A stretch of 8,273 nt of DNA, from NCBI GenBank assembly GCA_903921455.1, contig CAIXPZ010000028.1, forward strand, positions 1 through 8,273. Direction: 5' to 3'. A program made the position numbers and the translations under genes. The first letter of the stretch is position 1; the number at the start of each line of letters is the position of its first letter. The DNA is from an uncultured Verrucomicrobia subdivision 3 bacterium. Lineage in GTDB: Bacteria; Verrucomicrobiota; Verrucomicrobiae; Limisphaerales; UBA11358. Below the pieces are notes generated by a model that worked only from the letters and a program-made list of their open reading frames with translations, was not told the DNA's origin and ran no database searches. Positions 1 through 6,056 of this stretch are shown piece after piece.

Positions 1-2
1 CC

Positions 3-494
3 GTCCGTTGCCTGAGCAACCTGCCGCTCGACCGGATGTTGCAGGACCGCCACACCATGAGCCAGACCGTGCGCGAGGAAGTCACGCCCAAATCCAGCGA
101 ATGGGGTTACAGCCTCGGCTCCGTCTATATCCGCAAGGTGCATTTCCGCGACGACAACATGATCAAGCAGATTGAAGAAAAGGTCGTGAACCGCCTGCGG
201 CAGGTGACCGCGGCCTTCAAGCAGGCTGGGGCGAACCAGGTGAGCATCATCACCAGCACCGCCGAACGACAGGCCGCCATCGAGTTTGCCAAAGCGGCTG
301 CCATGCGCCCGAACATTGTGGGCGCGGCCCTGCAGGAAATCTCCAAGGACAAAGAAGTGCTGGACGCGCTGTTTCAAACCATCGAGACGCAGAACATGGT
401 GGACAGTCAGGCCAACATCACGCTCATCCCGAAAAACTCCCAACTCCTCGGCGAACTCGTCGCCGCGACGCAAGGGGCGAAGGCGGGAAAATAA
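3..494 (+). CDS. SPFH/band 7 (stomatin-like) protein, C-terminal part
   Basis: The frame is open from the window edge, so the gene starts upstream and only about 163 C-terminal residues are visible. The ATG codons at 36 and 57 are internal. The visible part starts in the last third of an SPFH domain (ewgy-slgsvyirkv pattern: SSEWGYSLGSVYIRKVHFRD). A charged, probably coiled-coil segment follows (IKQIEEKVVNRLRQVTAAFK), then an Ala/Glu-rich helix (TAERQAAIEFAKAAAMRP). It ends in the segment ITLIPKNSQLLGELVAA, which is typical of stomatin/HflC-like proteins. In this family an N-terminal membrane anchor precedes the SPFH domain and the proteins oligomerise on the membrane, often acting with proteases or in membrane microdomains; the anchor is outside the window. 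I see no convincing terminator after the stop. Family assignment is fairly secure; the specific role is not. Confidence 0.8.
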   Translation, partial: VRCLSNLPLDRMLQDRHTMSQTVREEVTPKSSEWGYSLGSVYIRKVHFRDDNMIKQIEEKVVNRLRQVTAAFKQAGANQVSIITSTAERQAAIEFAKAAAMRPNIVGAALQEISKDKEVLDALFQTIETQNMVDSQANITLIPKNSQLLGELVAATQGAKAGK

Positions 495-529
495 ATCTAG
501 GTTAGGCCCTGCTTAATTAATTATATTTT

Positions 530-670
530 ATGCCTGTTCGCATTTACGACATTGCGACTAAACTTGGTGTCGATAACAAAGTCACCTCAGTGGGATTATA
601 CAGAAAACCATCCAAGCTAACGAAATCAGGGTGGCTAAAATCCTCTCTCCGGGGGAGCGGACACAGGTGA
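530..670 (+). pseudogene. Fragment resembling the N-terminus of translation initiation factor IF-2
   Basis: ATG at 530 opens a 46-codon frame ending in TGA at 668-670. Its first 17 residues, MPVRIYDIATKLGVDNK, closely match the opening of verrucomicrobial IF-2 as I remember it (MPVRIYDIAKKLG.ENK). In IF-2 this is the small helical N-terminal subdomain. After residue 17 the resemblance stops: the rest (VTSVGLYRKPSKLTKSG...) is not IF-2-like, and the last codons lie in a short intergenic repeat. No GTPase domain follows. The AT-rich stretch before the ATG (511-530) has no clear Shine-Dalgarno sequence. I read it as a stray duplicated 5' end of infB. A short expressed peptide is possible but unsupported. 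Confidence 0.5.
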
Positions 671-680
671 GGAAGGGCTT
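637..680. repeat. Short palindromic intergenic repeat (REP-like)
   Basis: The stretch contains tcctctctccgggggagcgg followed by acacaggtgagga. The arms tcctc (641-645) and gagga (669-673) can pair, with an inner ctcc/ggag pair. This resembles the 'ctctccc-gggggagag-gacacaggtgagg' type of dispersed intergenic repeat common in environmental bacterial genomes. Only one copy is in the window, so its repetitive nature is from memory, not shown here. Confidence 0.35.
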
Positions 681-747
681 AAACCCCTAAATAACGCGTT
701 TTCAATAACTTAGTGTGGCGATGGGCCTTCAACCGCAGACTTTGACA

Positions 748-1104
748 CAAGGTTTCGTAGCTTTCCTGCGACGTTCTATTGCCTTCGGACGACGTTCTAT
801 TGTCTTCCCACGACGTTCTATTGTCTTCGGATGAAATTTTATTGCCTTCGGATGAAGTTTTATTGCCTTCCCACGACGTTCTATTGCCTTCGGATCACGT
901 TCTATTGTCTTCCTACGTCGTCCGATAGTCATCGGACAACGTTCTGTAGCCATAAAACTTCGTCCAGTTGTCATTCCCCGACGTCCAATAGTCTCAAAAC
1001 GTCGTGCGAAGGTCTCAATTCATCGTCTGGTAGCTGCAAAACTTTGGCCAGAAGCCATAATCCTTCGTCCGGAAGCCTCAATGCTTTAAGTTGAAGTCTG
1101 GAAG
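748..1104. repeat. 21-bp tandem repeat array, about 17 diverging copies
   Basis: Units of exactly 21 bp run without gaps. The best-conserved ones lie at 769-894, with core cgacgttctattgtcttcgg and variants changing gtc to gcc and cgacgttc to tgaagttt. Copies from 916 onward drift (cgtccaatagtctc, cgtccggaagcctc) but keep the 21-bp register to about 1104. As 21 bp is seven codons, several frames stay open. The minus strand reads heptads such as KAIERRG, KAIKLHP and KTIERRP from an ATG at 974; the plus strand reads heptads such as MKFYCLR. No ribosome binding site or recognisable domain flanks these frames, so I treat it as a repeat and not a gene. There are no unique spacers, so it is not a CRISPR array. 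Nothing recognisable lies in 1105-1250. Confidence 0.9.
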
Positions 1105-1250
1105 TTGGTCGCCATGGCCGTGCCCGCCGGCTTTTGGGCGATGGAGGCCAAAGAAGTCGTCCGCCGCCGCTGCCTGCGTCCGGGGGTGTTGTGCTGGTGG
1201 ACGTGGCGGCGGGTGGTTGAAATTTCGGCATCACTGCGCCATCCCTCATG

Positions 1251-1289
1251 CCCAAACAAAACCGCCGCTCCAGAGAACCGGAGCGGCGG
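1251..1289 (-). terminator. Rho-independent terminator of leuD
   Basis: A perfect 10-bp GC-rich stem is formed by CCGCCGCTCC (1262-1271) and GGAGCGGCGG (1280-1289), with an 8-base loop. Read on the minus strand it is followed directly by a T-rich tract (ggttttgttt, 1254-1263). It starts 28 bases past the leuD stop codon, so it fits as the end of that transcript. Confidence 0.75.
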
Positions 1290-1317
1290 GTGGAAAAATG
1301 GCGTGGGCGGGCGGGAT

Positions 1318-1875
1318 TTATTTTTGGGCGGCGATCATCCCGCTGTTGCGGGCGTAGTTGAACAAGCCGCCGGCATCCACCACCGGGCGCACATCGCCGA
1401 GCGGTTTGAAGGCATAAACTTTGCCGGTAGCTTTCACCGTCACCGTCGCCGCGTCGAGGTCCACCGTCACGATGTCGCCGGTCTTCAGGATGTCGCACAG
1501 GCGGTCGGCGCATTCGCACGGATACAGTTCGCCGGTGGCCACGCAGTTGCGGAAGAAGATGCGGGCGAAACTTTCCGCGAGGACGATCTCGCAGTTGGCC
1601 GAACCCATCGCGATGGGCGCGTGTTCCCGGGAGCTGCCGCAGCCGAAATTTTTGCCGGCCACGACGATGGGATATTCGCTGTCGAGCTGGCCTTCCTTGA
1701 CGTAGCGGTTGGGATAGAGCGAGGCGGGCAGGCCGTCGAGCGCGTAGCTGCCGAGCTTCTCATATTCCTCGGCGATGGTGGGCACGAGGTTGAGGAATTG
1801 CGCGGAGATGATCTGGTCGGTGTCGATGTTGTCGCGCACCACATAGACCGGGCCGGTGAAAACAGATTTCGTCAT
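1318..1875 (-). CDS. leuD: 3-isopropylmalate dehydratase small subunit
   Basis: LeuD is the swivel subunit of isopropylmalate isomerase; with LeuC (not in the window) it converts 2-isopropylmalate to 3-isopropylmalate in leucine biosynthesis in the cytoplasm. The 185-residue product has the short form of the family. It shows RDNIDTDQII at residues 14-23, the substrate-loop region FLNLVPTIAEEYEKLGSY at 27-44, the signature NFGCGSSREHA at 76-86 and SFARIFFRNCVATG at 102-115. The iron-sulfur cluster ligands belong to LeuC, so their absence here is expected. I chose the ATG at 1875 because family members start just before this point (MTKSVFTGPVYVV). A TTG at 1911 would add 12 unconserved residues. 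No strong Shine-Dalgarno sequence is visible for either start. The gene stands alone and has its own terminator. A homoaconitase-type small subunit is the main alternative, as the small subunits are hard to tell apart. Confidence 0.93.
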   Translation of the reverse strand: MTKSVFTGPVYVVRDNIDTDQIISAQFLNLVPTIAEEYEKLGSYALDGLPASLYPNRYVKEGQLDSEYPIVVAGKNFGCGSSREHAPIAMGSANCEIVLAESFARIFFRNCVATGELYPCECADRLCDILKTGDIVTVDLDAATVTVKATGKVYAFKPLGDVRPVVDAGGLFNYARNSGMIAAQK

Positions 1876-2164
1876 GCGCAAGAATCTGCCGTTTGCAGGC
1901 GTTTTTTTCAATCACATTCAGGCGCTCACTCCGCTGCCGCCGCCGGCCCGCCGGCCGCCGAACCCGCGGCAGTCCGGCCTGCGGCGGCCGGATTAACCGG
2001 CTGGCGGGGCCGGCGAACCGCGTTCAGTGCAAATATCCCTGCGTTCGCTGTATTACCATTGTTTGCAGGGCGCTGGCTGCAAAGATGGCCCCTAGAAGTT
2101 TAGGGCGGGATCCGGATCCGGCCAGCCGCCCATGAATTTGCCGGTGCTGGTGAATGACACAATC
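1876..2164. other. Divergent intergenic region with a large GC-rich hairpin
   Basis: This region separates leuD (minus) from the PEP-CTERM gene (plus), so it should hold both promoters, though I cannot pick convincing -35/-10 pairs. Its centre is very GC-rich. CCGGCCGCCG (1951-1960) pairs perfectly with CGGCGGCCGG (1982-1991). An alternative small hairpin, GCCGG-ATTAA-CCGGC (1987-2001), overlaps the right arm, so the two cannot form together. No run of T follows on either strand, so these do not look like simple terminators. The frame that crosses this region on the plus strand is antisense to leuD and lacks a recognisable product. Confidence 0.4.
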
Positions 2165-2845
2165 ATGAAAAAATATATCATCACTTCCGTTCTGGTCCTC
2201 GCGGGCATCCAGGCTTGGGCGGACGGTTCCATCAGTTATACCAACTCCGTGGCGGGCTCGGCGCCCGCCGGCCTTGCCTTGAGCCAGTTCAACGCCAGCC
2301 TGGGCACACTGCAATCCATGACCCTCGACCTCTCCGGCGCCTTCACCAGCACTTTTACCATCACCAACACCGGCAGCATCGCCTATTCCGCCGGCTCGAG
2401 CGTCCGCCGCAATGCGGACATCCTCCTGGGCGCCTCCTTCGCGGACCTGGCCGTTGATGCCAACAACCCCAATGGCGCCGGCAACCCCTGGCTCTCCTGG
2501 CTCAGTAGTCCGCTCTCCGTGACCGGCCTGAGCCCGGGCAATACCGCCACCGCCACGCGCACCGGCCTCATTGATCCCGGCACCGCGTATTACGCGGACA
2601 CCGACACGCTCGCCCTGTTCACCGGCGCCGGCTCCGTCCTGCTCGACATGGACACCATCACCGGATACACCCTGACCTTAAACGGCGAAACCGCGTATAA
2701 CTCCTCCTACACCGCCTCGGAAACCATCCGGGGAATCGTCACCTACAATTATACGACGCCCGTGGCCACGCCGGAACCCGGCACCCTGACCTTGGCCCTC
2801 TGTGGTGGCGTGGGCCTGCTGCTCGTCCTAAGACGCAAACAATAA
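2165..2845 (+). CDS. PEP-CTERM sorting domain protein
   Basis: The 226-residue product has a signal peptide (MKKYIITSVLVLAGIQAWA, likely cut after residue 19). The extracellular body is Ser/Thr/Gly-rich and beta-prone. At the C-terminus it carries TPEP (202-205), a hydrophobic stretch (about 207-221) and a basic tail, RRKQ. That tripartite end is the PEP-CTERM signal, which in this system is recognised by exosortase, a membrane transpeptidase outside the window. The body (LSQFNASLGTLQSMTLDLSG near residues 40-60, then FTITNTGS) resembles the 'choice-of-anchor E' type of domain; this is a tentative match. The ATG at 2165 puts the signal peptide at the very start; an in-frame ATG at 2132 would add 11 residues ahead of it. 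A GGTGA at 2149-2153 is a weak ribosome binding site. The biological role of such proteins (surface or extracellular matrix) is inferred. Confidence 0.88.
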   Translation: MKKYIITSVLVLAGIQAWADGSISYTNSVAGSAPAGLALSQFNASLGTLQSMTLDLSGAFTSTFTITNTGSIAYSAGSSVRRNADILLGASFADLAVDANNPNGAGNPWLSWLSSPLSVTGLSPGNTATATRTGLIDPGTAYYADTDTLALFTGAGSVLLDMDTITGYTLTLNGETAYNSSYTASETIRGIVTYNYTTPVATPEPGTLTLALCGGVGLLLVLRRKQ

Positions 2846-2905
2846 GCCGCCGCGAAGAGCGAACCGGCGGTGGCGATGGTCGTTTGAATGGGTGCCAGCG
2901 GTTTG

Positions 2906-2930
2906 GCTCCCCCGAATTGGGGAGCGGAAT
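2906..2930 (+). terminator. Possible terminator after the PEP-CTERM gene
   Basis: GCTCCCC (2906-2912) pairs perfectly with GGGGAGC (2919-2925) around the loop CGAATT. It lies about 60 bases past the PEP-CTERM stop and 45 bases before the sulfatase start. An AT-rich tract (ggaatttaattc) follows, but no true T run. It may end the first transcript and separate the two genes; it could also be a leader hairpin of the sulfatase mRNA. Confidence 0.4.
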
Positions 2931-2969
2931 TTAATTCTCGCGACTGCCTTTGGTTTTTATCTTGCGCCC

Positions 2970-4553
2970 ATGTCATCATTCCTGCGGTCGCTTCCCGCCA
3001 CGCTGATGGCGCTGGCTGCATTGGCCACCGCAACTGCGGCAGAAACCGTCGTGACGCCGCCCGCACCGGAGCGGAAGCCCAACATTGTCTTCATTCTTTG
3101 TGATGATCTCGGCTACGGCGACGTGCATTGCCTGAATCCGCAACGCGGCAAAATTTCGACGCCGCAGGTGGACCAGCTCGGGTCGCAGGGGATGACCTTT
3201 ACCGAGGCGCATTCCAGTTCGGCGGTCTGCACGCCGAGCCGTTACAGCATTCTCACGGGCCGTTACAACTGGCGTTCCCGGCTGCAATCCGGCGTGCTGG
3301 AGGGGTTCAGTCCGCCGCTGATCGCGCCCGGACGGCTGACGGTTGCGGAATTGCTCAAGCAGCACGGCTACGCGACGGCTTGCATTGGCAAATGGCATCT
3401 CGGGACGGGGCTTTCCCAAAAGCATCTGGCCGCGCCGATTGGCGATGGGCCCACCACGCGCGGCTTCGATTATTTCTTCGGCCTCAGCGCATCGGCGGAC
3501 ATACCGCCGTATGCATTCATCGAGAACGACCGGTTCCCGGAAGCCCCCACGGCGGTCAAAGAGCTTTACAAGGGACGCCGCGGGCCGGCCGCGCCCGGCT
3601 TCGCGGTGGTGGATGTTTTACCGACGCTGGTCCAAAAATCCAAGGCCTGGATTGGCCAGCACAAAACGCATCCTTTTTTCCTCTACCTGCCACTCAACTC
3701 GCCCCACACCCCGCTCGCCCCGTCGAAGGAATGGAAGGGGAAAAGCGGGCTGGGCGATTACGGCGACTATGTGATGGAAACCGACTGGGCCGTGGGCGAA
3801 GTCCTCCAGGCCGTGTCGGCCGCCAGGTTGTCGGATAACACCCTGGTCATCCTGACCAGTGACAACGGTTGCGCCCCCTATGTGGGCACCTTGAGCACGG
3901 TTGACCCCGCCATGTCTAACCAAGGGGTAGGGGCTGTCGCCACGCTGGAGGCCAAGGGCCATTTTCCAAGCGCGGATCGGCGCGGTTACAAGGCGGACAT
4001 CTGGGACGGGGGACACCGCATTCCGTTCATCGCCCGCTGGCCGGGTAATATCAAAGCTGGTTCCAGCAGCGGTCAACCGGTTTGCCTCGTGGATTTGATG
4101 GCCACCTGCGCCGACCTCCTCGGCGTGAAACTTCCCGACAACGCCGGCGAAGACAGCGTCAGCCTGCTGCCGGCCTTGCTCGGCACAGCGACTGCGCCAC
4201 TACGCGATGCGCTTGTTTCACATTCCATCAACGGCTCCTTCGCCATCCGCCAAGGCCAATGGAAGCTGGAGCTTTGCGCCAGTTCCGGCGGTTGGAGCGC
4301 GCCGAAGCCCGGCAGCAAGGCAGCGAAACAACTCCCGCCGGTCCAACTCTACGACCTGACCAAGGATATCGGCGAACGCACGAATGCAGGCGCCGCGCAT
4401 CCGGAAATCGTGGCGCAACTGACGAAGCTTCTGGAAAAATACATTGCCGACGGCCGCAGCACGCCCGGAGCGTCGCAGAAGAATGACACCGCCATCAAAC
4501 TTTGGAAAGAAGGCCAGTCCGACGACGAAACCCAGCGCAAGAACGGGGACTAA
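2970..4553 (+). CDS. Secreted arylsulfatase (formylglycine-dependent, S1 family)
   Basis: The 527-residue enzyme is expected to hydrolyse sulfate esters, probably on sulfated glycans, outside the cytoplasmic membrane. A signal peptide covers residues 1-24 (MSSFLRSLPATLMALAALAT...). The catalytic core begins at PNIVFILCDDLGYGD (38-52), with the metal-binding aspartates D45 and D46. The modification motif CTPSR starts at Cys87, the residue converted to formylglycine. Further conserved points are GKWHLG (140-145; K141, H143), SPHTP (H246), TSDNG (D298, N299) and RGYKADIWDGGHRIPF, whose K341 fits the second sulfate-binding lysine. Length and motif order are normal for the family. An upstream GTG at 2892 is open in the same frame but would put 26 residues before the signal peptide, so the ATG at 2970 is preferred. 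The substrate cannot be told from sequence. No maturase gene for the formylglycine is in the window. Confidence 0.95.
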   Translation: MSSFLRSLPATLMALAALATATAAETVVTPPAPERKPNIVFILCDDLGYGDVHCLNPQRGKISTPQVDQLGSQGMTFTEAHSSSAVCTPSRYSILTGRYNWRSRLQSGVLEGFSPPLIAPGRLTVAELLKQHGYATACIGKWHLGTGLSQKHLAAPIGDGPTTRGFDYFFGLSASADIPPYAFIENDRFPEAPTAVKELYKGRRGPAAPGFAVVDVLPTLVQKSKAWIGQHKTHPFFLYLPLNSPHTPLAPSKEWKGKSGLGDYGDYVMETDWAVGEVLQAVSAARLSDNTLVILTSDNGCAPYVGTLSTVDPAMSNQGVGAVATLEAKGHFPSADRRGYKADIWDGGHRIPFIARWPGNIKAGSSSGQPVCLVDLMATCADLLGVKLPDNAGEDSVSLLPALLGTATAPLRDALVSHSINGSFAIRQGQWKLELCASSGGWSAPKPGSKAAKQLPPVQLYDLTKDIGERTNAGAAHPEIVAQLTKLLEKYIADGRSTPGASQKNDTAIKLWKEGQSDDETQRKNGD

Positions 4554-4638
4554 GCCCGCCGCCATCCCCGCGAACCCCGCCAAAGACACGAACGGAAAGC
4601 TTTAAACCAGCTCGCTCCCTTTGCCGCCTGGCGACGGA

Positions 4639-5088
4639 TTAGGCTTTTTTGTGTCCACGAACTTTTTCTGGGAGTGCCTCCAGCACTTCTTTTGGGCAGG
4701 TAGCCATAATCTCAGGCGACATGCCGCCAACTAGCTTCTCTTTCTCGTGACCTTCAAATATCAAATGCTTGTCGCCGTCGTAAATCCAAAGGCGATCCGG
4801 CGTCTCGACGTAAACAAACCACCCGGCGGAATTCAGGACATTAGGCGAATCTTTAAGACCGAGATTCGGCCCTTCTTGCCAAACGATATCCAGCGACCAC
4901 TTCGCCGGAGACTCTTTGGCGATAGAAAACATGCTACCGCTCCCGTCGAGCGCAAACCTTCCAGTCTCACGAACAAACTTCCCGATAATGTTGTTGCTAC
5001 CATTACCAGCCAACGCAAGCAATGCCGTCAATATCAACGCAATTAGCGTGCAACTAACTTTCATAATCATAGAGATGTTCTTGCTCAT
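4639..5088 (-). CDS. Small exported protein of unknown function
   Basis: I do not recognise a family. The 149-residue product starts with a hydrophobic signal sequence (residues 9-28, MKVSCTLIALILTALLALAG), so it is probably exported. The rest is a compact, mixed-charge domain with several aromatic residues (KWSLDIVWQEGPNL, GWFVYVETPDRLWIYDGDKH) that alternates like beta strands, and it ends in a Lys-rich tail. Balanced composition, a sensible signal peptide and lack of repeats suggest a real gene. It is convergent with the sulfatase, with 85 bases between the stops, and is visibly less GC-rich than it. Starts at 5088, 5070 or 5064 are all possible; none has a good ribosome binding site, and the Met at 5064 begins the hydrophobic segment directly. 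Confidence 0.65.
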   Translation of the reverse strand: MSKNISMIMKVSCTLIALILTALLALAGNGSNNIIGKFVRETGRFALDGSGSMFSIAKESPAKWSLDIVWQEGPNLGLKDSPNVLNSAGWFVYVETPDRLWIYDGDKHLIFEGHEKEKLVGGMSPEIMATCPKEVLEALPEKVRGHKKA

Positions 5089-5140
5089 TCAAGATATAGA
5101 CACCGCGTAGTCAAAATCTGTATTTATTTTTTGCGAACTC

Positions 5141-5166
5141 AAAAAAGCCCAACATCCAGGTTGGCC
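5141..5166 (-). terminator. Rho-independent terminator on the minus strand
   Basis: On the minus strand GTTGG and CCAAC arms (plus-strand 5149-5153 and 5160-5164, six-base loop) are extended past a mismatch by one G-C pair, and six T follow directly (the aaaaaa at 5141-5146). It would stop transcription arriving from the right before the exported-protein gene at 4639-5088. I find no convincing minus-strand gene just upstream; the 70-codon frame at 5139-5351 runs into this hairpin but matches nothing I know. The rest of 5089-5361 shows nothing recognisable. Confidence 0.5.
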
Positions 5167-5361
5167 CAGTTGATTGAGGTGGTTGGTGGCCTGACTGAAT
5201 CATGATTGAAACAGTATGATGGACGCCAAAAAGCTGTCCCCCTTATCCAGTCGGGGTCAGGCGCGTGGCCGCCCCGCCGGAAAAGGCGGCGGTGACAATC
5301 CGCGTTCCGGCAGGGAAAAATATATTGGACGAACTCCGCCTGCTTTGCCATTTTCGTACAT

Positions 5362-5674
5362 ACTCGGGAAAGGATTTATGCCGGCGAGAAAGTCAATCGC
5401 GCCTTGGCCGGCATCATCCGCCGTCGCCGCCCTCAGCGGCATCTCGCGCCAGATGCTCGGCTACGTGGAAAATGACCAGCGCCGGTTGAGCATCGTGGCG
5501 CTGGGGTTCTTGGCCGCACCGCTGGGCCTGACCGCCAGCGAATTGCTGCATGAGGCGGAATTCTCGCTCGCCCGGCTACCGGGCCGGAGCAAAAAATGCC
5601 ACAATTGTTGCCTACGCAGAGGCGAATTACCGTGGTTAAATGTCCACGGTGAATGTCTCCATCCAGTGCGCTGA
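5362..5674 (+). pseudogene. Broken XRE-family helix-turn-helix regulator
   Basis: The second half reads GISRQMLGYVENDQRRLSIV and continues to a helix ending SELLHEAE. This is the recognition helix and following helices of an XRE/Cro-CI type DNA-binding domain. The first half of such a domain (GEKVNRALAGIIRRRR, the usual opening helix) lies in a different frame, from about 5380 to 5427. The segment normally between them, the '..LSQEALA..' helix, is missing. A deletion that also shifts the frame at about 5425-5435 explains this. The gene has no convincing start codon in the upstream frame. After the domain the reading becomes Cys- and Arg-rich and stops at 5674. I therefore call it a decayed regulator. 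A functional short protein from the ATG at 5378 is possible but would lack the first helices. Confidence 0.6.
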
Positions 5675-5735
5675 ATCGGAAAACCCGTGATTTTCATGGA
5701 AATTTGCAGAATTTTGGGCGCGGCGGGCGGAACAG

Positions 5736-5903
5736 GCTTCGGGTTTCACTAAAATGGGATTTCCTTTTATAAAAGGAGGCTTTCCTTTTACGAAATTGGA
5801 CCTTCCTTTTTCAAAAGGAGACTTTCCTTTTACGAAAGGCGAGCTTCCTTTTTCAAAAGGATACCCCACTTTCTTAAAAGGCGACGACTCTTTTGCGCCA
5901 GGA
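5736..5903. repeat. 21-bp tandem repeat array with palindromic core, 7-8 copies
   Basis: Seven contiguous 21-bp units start at 5757, and a degenerate unit lies at 5736-5756. The core of each is an inverted repeat such as ccttttataaaagg, ccttttacgaaagg or cctttttcaaaagg. The last two units (5862-5903) are worn. Because the core is palindromic, both strands code for the same kind of heptad: the plus strand gives GFPFIKG, DLPFSKG, DFPFTKG, ELPFSKG; the minus strand gives GYPFEKG, SSPFVKG, KSPFEKG, KPPFIKG. A plus-strand frame from 5754 and a longer minus-strand frame from 6106 are open through it, but neither has a ribosome binding site or other recognisable domain. It shares the 21-bp period, but not the sequence, of the array at 748-1104. 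Confidence 0.9.
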
Positions 5904-6042
5904 AGCCGCTCTGCCGGACCCAGGGGAACCTCTTTCCTGAGTGACGAATCCTGACCTACCACTTTGCCGCCGTCGGCGGTCGGCGGGCCGGCCGGTTCCG
6001 CCATCCTGAATGTCACTATCAAACGATTTGATGCCAGTTGAA

Positions 6043-6050
6043 GGGAGGTG
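6043..6050 (+). promoter_or_regulatory. Strong ribosome binding site of the small gene at 6057
   Basis: GGGAGGTG lies six bases before the ATG at 6057. It is the best Shine-Dalgarno match of any annotated gene here outside the element at the right edge. It fixes the start of the small gene at 6057 and not at the ATG at 6038 of the frame that continues downstream. Confidence 0.65.
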
Positions 6051-6056
6051 AAAAAC

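Noticed and set aside
729..974. Minus-strand frame of 81 codons with KAIERRG-type heptads as a real coiled-coil or DNA-binding protein
   Set aside because: The heptads lack the regular hydrophobic a/d pattern of a coiled coil, no ribosome binding site precedes the ATG, and other frames of the array are open too.
748..1104. CRISPR array
   Set aside because: The units are contiguous with no unique spacers, and no cas gene is nearby.
971..1519. Minus-strand frame of 182 codons across the 3' part of leuD and the first repeat array
   Set aside because: It overlaps leuD on the same strand in another frame and crosses the leuD terminator; the Arg/Pro-rich reading is not protein-like.
1105..2103. 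Long plus-strand open frame of 332 codons
   Set aside because: It runs antisense through the whole of leuD, is rich in His/Ala/Gly/Arg as expected for a shadow frame in GC-rich DNA, and shows no domain.
2892..2969. Earlier GTG start for the sulfatase
   Set aside because: It would place 26 residues ahead of a typical signal peptide; the ATG at 2970 starts directly at the signal peptide.
4554..4638. Bidirectional terminator between the sulfatase and the minus-strand gene
   Set aside because: I found only short palindromes such as aaagcttt and no stable stem followed by a T run on either strand.
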